NCBI GenBank assembly: GCA_945292135.1
Contig: CALYRA010000072.1
Location: 1 to 6,535 of the forward strand
Reading direction: 5' to 3'
Source of the DNA: an uncultured Dysgonomonas sp.
GTDB taxonomy: Bacteria > Bacteroidota > Bacteroidia > Bacteroidales > Dysgonomonadaceae
Length of the DNA: 6,535 nt
The position numbers and the translations under genes are program-made. Below the pieces are notes generated by a model. The model did not search any database and was not told the origin of the DNA. It saw only the letters and a list, made by a program, of their open reading frames with translations. Positions 1-6,160 of this stretch are shown piece by piece. Every line of letters starts with the position of its first letter. Positions within the stretch are counted from its first letter, which is position 1.

Positions 1-132
1 CTTGTTTTTGTCTCCATAAGAAACAAGTGGAATCAAATCATATTCAAGCAAAGGAAAGTGCGAAAAGATTTCTTTTACTTGCAAAAGTGAAAGTGGACTT
101 TTTCGCGCTACTATCTTCAATTTTTTTCTCAT
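1..132 (-). CDS. hemC: Hydroxymethylbilane synthase (porphobilinogen deaminase), N-terminal 44 residues, cut by window edge
   Basis: Reading leftward from the ATG at 132-130, the open frame runs to the window edge without a stop and begins MRKKLKIVARKSPLSLLQVK. The segment KIVARKSPLSLLQV matches the conserved HemC start (E. coli RIATRQSPLALWQA), and LIPLVSYGDKNK matches the following strand and turn (E. coli LVPMVTRGD). HemC is cytoplasmic and joins four porphobilinogens into hydroxymethylbilane, the common precursor of haem, siroheme and cobalamin. The gene starts 41 bases after the stop of the PstA-type permease, with no hairpin or clear promoter between, so I infer the same transcript. Beside a siroheme-dependent reductase its likely job is siroheme supply. 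The catalytic dipyrromethane-binding cysteine lies outside the window. The identification rests on 44 residues but the match is clear. Confidence 0.85.
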   Translation of the reverse strand, partial: MRKKLKIVARKSPLSLLQVKEIFSHFPLLEYDLIPLVSYGDKNK

Positions 133-173
133 TTTTTAATTAATTTACAGGTCAGTTAGGTTGTTGAAATTGA

Positions 174-1022
174 TTATTTTATTCGGTTTTTAGAGAAATG
201 GCTTGTTATCAATCGTCCTAAAAGACTTAAAATTAGTATGATGATAGTAAGTATCAGGGCAGCTGCGTAAGCTCTTTCTCTCACTTCTGGAATAGGACTA
301 CTCAGCTGAAAAAAAACAGATAACGGCAAAGTGGCTACAGGTTGATTGAGTGATTCCGGAATATTGTCAGTAAATCCTGCAGTGAATAATACTCCTGCAG
401 CGTCACCAATGGCGCGTCCTATCGAAAGGAGGGTTGCTGTCGCAATACCGGGCGCTATCTGGCGAATAACAATTTTACAGGTTTCTAACTTAGTAGCTCC
501 CAAAGAGTAAGCCGCATCTAAAAGATCTTTTGACACTGAGCGTGCCACCTCATCCATTGAGCGTACAAATATAGGTATAATCAACAAAGAGGCTACTATT
601 ATACCGCCTAAAAGAGATGTTTTTAATCCAAAAAAAATCATTATCGTAAATGCGAATGCCCCGTAGACGATAGATGGTATTCCAAACAGAATATCGAAAG
701 ATAATCGGGTAAAATAGGCTAGCTTAGAACCTTTTTTCAGATATACATTTATATAAAAAACAATTGGAATACTTATTATTAATCCCATTATCGCAGATCC
801 CAAAACAATCATCAACGAGCCGACAATAGCATTTAATATCCCACCTTCTTTTCCGAGATAGAAGCCCCCTCCGGGTAGTTGACTAATCATTTCCCATGTC
901 AATGAAGGAAAGCCTGTTTTGGCGATTGTCCACACGATGCTGACAAAGAAACCGAAAACGATCAATGTTGCCAATATCATTAATAGATTCATGATCTTTT
1001 CTTCAATAAATCGTAATTTCAT
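174..1022 (-). CDS. pstA: PstA-type ABC transporter permease (oxyanion importer; substrate possibly sulfate)
   Basis: This is a 282-residue inner-membrane permease, near the usual PstA length (E. coli 296). Hydrophobic segments are visible at about 12-34, 62-92, 110-132, 138-154, 195-215 and 250-273, giving the expected six helices. The cytoplasmic coupling loop that contacts the ATPase is at about 169-192 (DAAYSLGATKLETCK, then PG). The following helix carries GRAIGDAAG at 202-210, matching the PstA signature ARAIGETAP with Asp in place of Glu and Gly in place of Pro. The FGIPSIVYG motif near 113-121 is typical of Pst permeases. The start ATG overlaps the stop of the PstC-type gene as ATGA, indicating translational coupling. 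The pair should form the heterodimeric channel served by the PstB-type ATPase encoded in the upstream operon. The family call is firm; phosphate as substrate is doubtful because of the reductase and hemC neighbours. Confidence 0.88.
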   Translation of the reverse strand: MKLRFIEEKIMNLLMILATLIVFGFFVSIVWTIAKTGFPSLTWEMISQLPGGGFYLGKEGGILNAIVGSLMIVLGSAIMGLIISIPIVFYINVYLKKGSKLAYFTRLSFDILFGIPSIVYGAFAFTIMIFFGLKTSLLGGIIVASLLIIPIFVRSMDEVARSVSKDLLDAAYSLGATKLETCKIVIRQIAPGIATATLLSIGRAIGDAAGVLFTAGFTDNIPESLNQPVATLPLSVFFQLSSPIPEVRERAYAAALILTIIILILSLLGRLITSHFSKNRIK

Positions 1023-1924
1023 AATTTAAACTTTTTTTCAACATTCTGTAAAACAATACGAGATACTGCATTGAATAATAAAATAATAACAAACATTACT
1101 AAAGCCGCAAACATTAATGCCGATTCGTACATAGGAAGTGATAACATTTCACCATAATTGTTCGCAATAAGTGCAGGCAATGGATAAGCGCTATCAAATA
1201 ATGATTGTGGAACTTCAACCATGTTTCCACATACCATCAACACAGCGAGCGTTTCACCTAATGCTTTCGAAACGGCAAGCACGACAGAAGCTATAATTCC
1301 GGGCGATGCCTTACGGATAACTACCATACGGGAAGTTTGCCAACGAGTTGCCCCTAATGACTTAGAAGCGTCCTTGAGATCGGTAGAAATTGTAGAAAAC
1401 ATCTCTACCAAAAGACTTACCATAAGTGGAATAATCATCACGCTAAGTACGATAGCGCCTGCTAATAATGTATATCCACTGCTGTAATCGACAAAATGCG
1501 GAGCAAGCGCGTCACCTATCCAAGGTACAATTATTAATGTTCCCCAAAGTCCATATACTACTGACGGGATACCGGCCAATATATCTAGTATAGGGAACAC
1601 AAATTTCTTGACCCAGGGTTTAGCATTCTCAGTCAAAAATAAGGCTGTTAATAATGATATGGGCAACGCAATTATTACAGCAAGAAGAGTGACATATATG
1701 GAACTTAGAATAAATGACCAAAATCCGTATTCTCCATTTAACGGACTCCACTCCGAACTGGTCAGTAAATCCCAAACGGAGTTTTTGTCTAATATTGGTT
1801 CAGCTTTGCTATACAACCCGATTGCGATAGCTACCACAAGAAGCAGCGATAAAAGGGTGAATAGTTGCATGATCCGTTTAGTCAAACTATCCTTCAAAAG
1901 CCGTTTTGTTAATAATGATGGCAC
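1019..1924 (-). CDS. pstC: PstC-type ABC transporter permease (oxyanion importer; substrate possibly sulfate)
   Basis: This is a 301-residue membrane protein (E. coli PstC 319) that pairs with PstA to form the importer channel. Visible PstC features are a first helix at about 20-38, the periplasmic segment EWSPLNGEYG at 58-67, AGIPSVVYGLWG at 117-128, the coupling loop DASKSLGATRWQT at 185-197, and the helix motif SKALGET at 219-225. The family usually has SRA(I/L)GET there; Arg is Lys (K220) here, a conservative change at a position known to matter for phosphate transport in E. coli PstC. The assigned start is GTG at 1924. There is no ATG upstream in frame within the gap after pstS, and the next ATG (codon 19) would remove the cytoplasmic N-terminus. 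It lies 29 bases after pstS, overlaps pstA by four bases, and belongs to the same operon. Confidence 0.87.
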   Translation of the reverse strand: MPSLLTKRLLKDSLTKRIMQLFTLLSLLLVVAIAIGLYSKAEPILDKNSVWDLLTSSEWSPLNGEYGFWSFILSSIYVTLLAVIIALPISLLTALFLTENAKPWVKKFVFPILDILAGIPSVVYGLWGTLIIVPWIGDALAPHFVDYSSGYTLLAGAIVLSVMIIPLMVSLLVEMFSTISTDLKDASKSLGATRWQTSRMVVIRKASPGIIASVVLAVSKALGETLAVLMVCGNMVEVPQSLFDSAYPLPALIANNYGEMLSLPMYESALMFAALVMFVIILLFNAVSRIVLQNVEKKFKL

Positions 1925-1953
1925 TTTATTGTATTTTTTGTATATATTAAAAC

Positions 1954-2910
1954 TTATTTGACTTTTTGAATCTCTTCGCTCAATCTTTCTTCAGAAAGAC
2001 CTATGTATCCTATTTCTCCTACATATTTCTGCCCATCCGAAAGTATATATTCTAAAAAAGCGATGATAACCGGATTAGTTGGTTTTTCCTTGGTTACAAG
2101 ATATAGATCACGAGCCGGAGGAGATGGGTAACGCCCTTCATCTATTGCCTGAATCAAAGTTTGGGTTGTTTGATATAAATCCTCTTCGGGATCTATTTTC
2201 CCGTTCTCATTCACGTCAATTGGTATAACGGTCAAGCCTTCAAACGGTTTTTTTGTTTTTTGATCGTAAATATAGGCTATGTTGTTATAGCCGATACTTA
2301 CTTTATCTTTTTGTACGGCTGATGCGACGCCGGGATCTCCGAATACTCCTGTTGCTTTTAAATTTTCCTGTTTTTTCCCAAGCCATCCGGCAAAAGTTTC
2401 GGCCGCTCCGCAAGCATCGGAACGAGTAAATACATGTACAGGAAGCTTTGAGTTAGATCCTAAGACTTCTCCCCATGTTTTCAATTCCTTATTCCATAGT
2501 TTAAGCGCTATTTCTTTTTTTAATCCTGTTTTCTTAATAAAGTCTAATTCGGGGTTATTGGCATTAATGGTCGGAACAACCGCATCTTTGACAACTGCTA
2601 TGGGATATGCTCCCTTATTTATTTCTTCAGGATATACATCACGCGAATCCATACCGATATCCACTACTCCCGCAAGAGCATCGGTTATACCTTTTCCGGC
2701 TCCTCCTCCTGAGATATCAATTTTTACATTAGGGTGTAATTTCCTAAATTCTTCACCCCATTTTACAACCACAGGATATAATGCAAATGCTCCCGACAGC
2801 TGTATTGTTCCTGATAGAGAATCTCCCGAAACGGTAGAGACTTGTTGAGGTTTTCTAGAACAACTGTTTATCAATAAGGTTGTGATAAATAAAAAGAGAT
2901 ATTTTTTCAT
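1954..2910 (-). CDS. pstS: PstS-type substrate-binding lipoprotein with altered anion pocket and an EF-hand-like loop
   Basis: This 318-residue protein delivers ligand to the PstC/PstA channel. It begins with a lipoprotein signal (MKKYLFLFITTLLINSC) with lipidated Cys17, so it is probably anchored at the periplasmic face. The family pattern is clear: SGAFALYPVVVKW at 39-51, SGGGAGKGI at 67-75, VDIGMDSR at 83-90, TRSDACGAA at 162-170 and SIGYNNIAY at 205-213. Aligned by hand to mature E. coli PstS, the phosphate ligands Thr10, Ser38, Asp56, Ser139 and Thr141 become Phe42, Ala71, Ser89, Cys167 and Ala169; Arg135 is kept as Arg163. Residues 232-243 (DVNENGKIDPEE) form a perfect 12-residue EF-hand-type calcium loop. 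The gene has its own promoter and operator and heads the pstS-pstC-pstA-hemC operon. Family membership is sure; I infer a ligand other than phosphate, possibly sulfate. Confidence 0.88.
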   Translation of the reverse strand: MKKYLFLFITTLLINSCSRKPQQVSTVSGDSLSGTIQLSGAFALYPVVVKWGEEFRKLHPNVKIDISGGGAGKGITDALAGVVDIGMDSRDVYPEEINKGAYPIAVVKDAVVPTINANNPELDFIKKTGLKKEIALKLWNKELKTWGEVLGSNSKLPVHVFTRSDACGAAETFAGWLGKKQENLKATGVFGDPGVASAVQKDKVSIGYNNIAYIYDQKTKKPFEGLTVIPIDVNENGKIDPEEDLYQTTQTLIQAIDEGRYPSPPARDLYLVTKEKPTNPVIIAFLEYILSDGQKYVGEIGYIGLSEERLSEEIQKVK

Positions 2911-2936
2911 CGGGTTCAGTCTTTAATATTGTTTAA

Positions 2937-2968
2937 CAAAAGTATAGACAATGAACAAGTAAGACAAT
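2937..2968 (-). promoter_or_regulatory. Bacteroidota-type promoter of the pstS-pstC-pstA-hemC operon
   Basis: On the minus strand the -7 element is TACTTTTG (2944-2937), a full match to TAnnTTTG. The -33 element is ATTG (2968-2965, consensus TTTG), with a spacing of 20. The transcript would start about 22 bases before the pstS ATG. The weak -33 box suggests that an activator may be needed. Confidence 0.65.
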
Positions 2969-2983
2969 CCCATAATTGTGGTA
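2968..2983. promoter_or_regulatory. Candidate operator upstream of pstS (TACCA-N6-TGG palindrome)
   Basis: The minus strand reads TACCACAATTATGGGA, a near-palindrome that touches the -33 element. It matches the site upstream of pstB at 14 of 16 positions (opposite-strand reading). There are 23 bases between it and the -7 element in both promoters. Placement near -42 relative to the inferred start suits an activator; a repressor is also possible. The regulator is unknown. Confidence 0.6.
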
Positions 2984-3074
2984 TTTTGTTTTTGGGAAAT
3001 GAGATTCTAAATCTGTCTTATTTTTTTGAGTGATCTCGAAATACGAATGTTCTATTTTCATTAAAGACAGGAAG

Positions 3075-3106
3075 ATAAAAAAGCCTTACTTGTAAAAGTA
3101 AGGCTT
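3075..3106 (-). terminator. Intrinsic terminator after the reductase gene
   Basis: A perfect 11-bp stem (AAGCCTTACTT at 3081-3091 and AAGTAAGGCTT at 3096-3106) encloses a four-base loop. Read on the minus strand, the stem is followed by a T-run (TTTTTTATC). It lies just past the reductase stop and before the pstS promoter, so it should end the pstB-reductase transcript. A second copy of CTTACTTG (3104-3111) overlaps the stem base. Confidence 0.85.
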
Positions 3107-3122
3107 ACTTGATCTTTATTTC

Positions 3123-5225
3123 TTATTTCTTTAACGCTACGTTTTTTAATTGTAATGAGTCGTCCAGGCTTTGGTATAGGTTTATTACTCTATCAGCTAA
3201 TTGATAAATAAGGTCTTCTTTGGAATTGAAGTCAAATTTTTTGTTATCCCGCGCAAGTTCAATAATTGGACGAAATTTATCTTCAACGAATCCATATTCA
3301 ATAAAATTCTTGACAAATAGGTTAAAAACATCATTGGTCGTTTTGGGGTCAGCACCACGTGTTGCCAATAACATTCGTGATGAAGAGAAGATGATGTCAT
3401 ACAATAGATTATTTCGCTTTTCGGGATCTGTCGTGTTAGGCAATGCTGCTTTCGTATTTTTAATAATATTGTTATCTATCTCCAACATATCAAAAAGACC
3501 GGCTGCGCATTCACCGCTTCCCCTGCCTACTATGCTGAATATAGTTTCGGCACCCCAATCAAAATAATAATTTTTATCATCCGCAAATGATGGTATTGCC
3601 TTATACTGTTCTATCAATTGTTTAGCTTTTTCTTTACCTTCAGTTTCCAAATAATCGGAAAATGACTTATGTTCTTTAGAAACTTCCAGATAAGCTTTAA
3701 ATAAGTTAATTATAAACTTCGGTATATCTCGCGAACTTATATTTCCAATTGGTTCGGCAAATTTGAGTGGATCATTTCTACGAGCAGCCAGATAAACCTG
3801 ATAGCCGGGATATATTCGATCGCTACGAAGCACTTTTCCCGAAAAGCCAATATCGCCCCATAGTTGTAATCCACAAGAGTTGGGGCAACCCGAAATTCGG
3901 ATATGAGTTGAATGAAAGTGATCCAAATCCAAATCGCTTCGCAATAATTCCCGGCGAATAGCTTTGGCTAATTCTTTAGACAATCCAATACCTAATCGGC
4001 AAGTATCAGCACCCGTACAAGAAATGATATTGTTAATAATAAATGAGGCTGAGACATCCGGGATAAACTCTTGTATTATTTGGTATAATTCCGGTAAACT
4101 CTGATCAGGTATATTGCGAAGCCGAATACTTTGTGAGTTCGTAAAACGAAGCGTATGTTCGCCAAAACGGTCGATGAATGTTAATAGCTTAATCAGCCCG
4201 GAGAGTTTCTCCTTTTCATCTAAAAAAATATTCCCCAATAATATTGGTAATAAAACCGTACTGTATCCATCCTGCTTTTGCGCTTCGACATAACGGTCTT
4301 TCCATCGTTTATAAGCCTCGTCTTCCTGATTCGGATTTATTGGTTGATAAGAAAAAGAAGGACGTTCGTTTTCATCGCCTTGCGGAATAAATGGAGGTTC
4401 TACTTTTTTGGCTGCTTCGTAATATTCTTTTATCAATCGTATTGTTTCTTCTTCTCCCAGTTTGTAGAATACAAAACGTAGACGGGCTTTGCTCCTGTTC
4501 TTTCGGTTGCCATGCTCCGAAAAAAAACGTTTCAACGCTTCAGCTACTACGTATAATTCGCTTGCAGGTATAAAATCGAATAATATCCATCCAATGGTCG
4601 GTTTAGCCCCTGCGCCTCCCCCGGCATATACTAAAAAACCCTTTTCTCCGTTCTTCGTTTTAGCTACAAATCCAACATCATTGATAGCTGCATACCCGAT
4701 TTGTTTGTCATCAGAGGAAAACGCCATTTTCATTTTGCGAGGCATCAGGTACGAATCAGCTTCGGCAATCAGCTTAGAGGTAAGCGCCATGGCGTAAGGC
4801 GTGGTATCAAATTCTTCATTATCCGATATACCGCTATATTCCGAAACTAAAATATTACGTATCGTATTTCCTCCCCCTCCTTTGGTCGCTAAACCTATTT
4901 TGCGTAAAGCCTGCATAATAGGTTCTACATTTTCCAACAAAAGGTTTTGGATTTGGATTTCTTGCCGTGTTGTGATATGCAACAGATTTGAATGATAATT
5001 TTTAGCAATCTCAATTACTTCAAGAAGTTGTTTAGGTGAAATTACGCCTCCTGTTGTACGTATTCTCGCCATATATATTTCATCCTTTCGCTGTTCATAA
5101 ATTCCCATCGGAACACGAACTGCTTTAAATTGAGCGATGTCGATTTTTTTCTCTTGATACTCTTTTGCTAAAGAGGCGAATTGTTGAATATCTTTTTCTA
5201 AGGATTGGGGTAATACGTAACTCAT
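3123..5225 (-). CDS. Siroheme/[4Fe-4S] sulfite (or nitrite) reductase with C-terminal HEPN-like extension
   Basis: This is a 700-residue cytoplasmic enzyme of the ferredoxin-type sulfite/nitrite reductase family, expected to reduce sulfite to sulfide (or nitrite to ammonia) with six electrons. The cluster and siroheme cysteines are all present: C403 and C409 (CTGADTC), and C447 and C451 (SGCPNSCG). The anion-binding basic residues are visible as Arg87 (TTRQ), Arg123 (NTIRN), and Lys164 and Lys166 (RKMKM). Two ferredoxin-like half-domains cover about 1-130 and 300-395. There is no flavoprotein domain, so the donor is probably ferredoxin. Residues about 550-700 are extra: FDWGAE and GRGSGECAAG near 555-576, then a helical stretch at 600-690 resembling a HEPN domain without the R-X4-6-H RNase motif. 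It lies 27 bases after pstB and is followed by a terminator. Sulfite is favoured over nitrite from the sulfur-type context, which is inference. Confidence 0.9.
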   Translation of the reverse strand: MSYVLPQSLEKDIQQFASLAKEYQEKKIDIAQFKAVRVPMGIYEQRKDEIYMARIRTTGGVISPKQLLEVIEIAKNYHSNLLHITTRQEIQIQNLLLENVEPIMQALRKIGLATKGGGGNTIRNILVSEYSGISDNEEFDTTPYAMALTSKLIAEADSYLMPRKMKMAFSSDDKQIGYAAINDVGFVAKTKNGEKGFLVYAGGGAGAKPTIGWILFDFIPASELYVVAEALKRFFSEHGNRKNRSKARLRFVFYKLGEEETIRLIKEYYEAAKKVEPPFIPQGDENERPSFSYQPINPNQEDEAYKRWKDRYVEAQKQDGYSTVLLPILLGNIFLDEKEKLSGLIKLLTFIDRFGEHTLRFTNSQSIRLRNIPDQSLPELYQIIQEFIPDVSASFIINNIISCTGADTCRLGIGLSKELAKAIRRELLRSDLDLDHFHSTHIRISGCPNSCGLQLWGDIGFSGKVLRSDRIYPGYQVYLAARRNDPLKFAEPIGNISSRDIPKFIINLFKAYLEVSKEHKSFSDYLETEGKEKAKQLIEQYKAIPSFADDKNYYFDWGAETIFSIVGRGSGECAAGLFDMLEIDNNIIKNTKAALPNTTDPEKRNNLLYDIIFSSSRMLLATRGADPKTTNDVFNLFVKNFIEYGFVEDKFRPIIELARDNKKFDFNSKEDLIYQLADRVINLYQSLDDSLQLKNVALKK

Positions 5226-5252
5226 TCTGTATTCTATTATAGATTAAATATT

Positions 5253-6086
5253 TTAGCTGAATACTCCTGATAAATATTGTTTGGTCAACTCATTTTTAGG
5301 GTTATTGAACAATTCTTTTGCTGATCCGCATTCAACGATTTCTCCCATATAAATAAAAATAACATGGTCAGCGATACGCAAAGCTTGACGCAAAGTGTGC
5401 GTAACCAATACAACTCCATAACTTTCTTTCAGTTTTACAAATAGGTCTTCAATATGACGGCTCGAAATAGGATCTAAAGCCGAAGTTGATTCATCGCCCA
5501 ATATAAATTGTGGTTTTATAGCTAAACCGCGCGCCAAACATAGTCGTTGTTGCTGTCCTATTGATAGGCTCGATGCTGGAGCATGAAGACGGTCTTTGAC
5601 TTCTTCCCATAAACCTGCAGCCCTTAGGTTTTCCTCAACAATATGTTTCAATTGTTTTTTGTTGCGAATACCGTGAATCTTACATCCGAAAGCAATATTG
5701 TCAAAAATAGACATCGGCAGAGGAGTTGGACGTTGAGATAACAGTCCCATTTTTTTGCGAATATGAGTAACTTCCACTTTCTTTCCATAGATATTTTCAC
5801 CATCGATAAGAATTTCGCCATCCACTCTCACTTTGTCATTGTCATCAATCAAACGGTTAATCGTTTTTAAAAGTGTGGATTTGCCGCAACCTGATGGACC
5901 AATAATACAAGTAATCTTGTTGTTTGGAATCTTTATATTGATGTTTTTCAATATATGATTGTTTTCAATACTTACATTTAAATTTTTAATTTTAAGTTCA
6001 GAAGCCACTGTTTGAGAGTCTGCCAACTGAGCCAAATTGTTTATTGTATTGAAAGGATTACTGATGTAAGAGAGTGCTTTTATCAT
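5253..6086 (-). CDS. pstB: PstB-type ABC transporter ATP-binding protein
   Basis: This 277-residue ATPase should drive the PstC/PstA-type channel. All nucleotide-binding elements are visible: Walker A GPSGCGKST at 63-71, Q-loop Gln118 (SQRP), signature LSIGQQQ at 174-180, Walker B FILGDE at 194-199 and the H-loop His230 (VTHTLRQA). The stretch QRPTPLPMSIFDN and IHG at about 118-139 is diagnostic of PstB over other ABC ATPases. Oddities are Ile for Gly in the signature, Ser200 where the family has Pro after the catalytic Glu, and about 29 extra residues before the first strand (LKIKNL). The ATG at 6086 is the only Met before residue 113 and sits 27 bases after the -7 element, which supports this start. 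Unlike classical pst operons, it is separated from pstSCA and joined to the reductase gene. Confidence 0.9.
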   Translation of the reverse strand: MIKALSYISNPFNTINNLAQLADSQTVASELKIKNLNVSIENNHILKNINIKIPNNKITCIIGPSGCGKSTLLKTINRLIDDNDKVRVDGEILIDGENIYGKKVEVTHIRKKMGLLSQRPTPLPMSIFDNIAFGCKIHGIRNKKQLKHIVEENLRAAGLWEEVKDRLHAPASSLSIGQQQRLCLARGLAIKPQFILGDESTSALDPISSRHIEDLFVKLKESYGVVLVTHTLRQALRIADHVIFIYMGEIVECGSAKELFNNPKNELTKQYLSGVFS

Positions 6087-6113
6087 TTTCTTATCTTATT
6101 AATGATTGTACAA

Positions 6114-6144
6114 CAAAGGTAATTGGTTAATCACTTTGCCGAAA
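6114..6144 (-). promoter_or_regulatory. Bacteroidota-type promoter of the pstB-reductase operon
   Basis: On the minus strand the -7 element is TACCTTTG (6121-6114), a full match to TAnnTTTG. The -33 element is TTTC (6144-6141), one base off TTTG, with a spacing of 19. The start of transcription is inferred near 6109, leaving a leader of about 23 bases before pstB. Confidence 0.65.
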
Positions 6145-6160
6145 TACCACAAATATGGTA
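6145..6160. promoter_or_regulatory. Candidate operator upstream of pstB (TACCA-N6-TGGTA palindrome)
   Basis: The plus strand reads TACCACAAATATGGTA: perfect five-base arms TACCA and TGGTA around a six-base centre. It abuts the -33 element. It is the partner of the site at 2968-2983, with the same 23-base distance to the -7 element. Two such matches at matching positions are unlikely by chance, though base composition is AT-rich. Confidence 0.62.

Noticed and set aside
1221..1961. Open frames on the plus strand across the PstC-type gene (1221-1487, 1608-1961)
   Set aside because: They lie antisense to a well-supported membrane protein and show no recognisable motifs.
3002..3014. AGATT-CTA-AATCT short palindrome upstream of the pstS promoter
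   Set aside because: Five-base arms, no second copy near the other promoter, no clear role.
2911..3122. Search for a Pho box (direct repeats of CTGTCAT type) before pstS
   Set aside because: None found, which is the point: nothing here supports phosphate-starvation control of the PhoB type.
3220..4995. Several short plus-strand open frames within the reductase gene, and a 67-codon minus-strand frame at 3197-3400
   Set aside because: All overlap the conserved reductase frame and have low-complexity, unfamiliar products.
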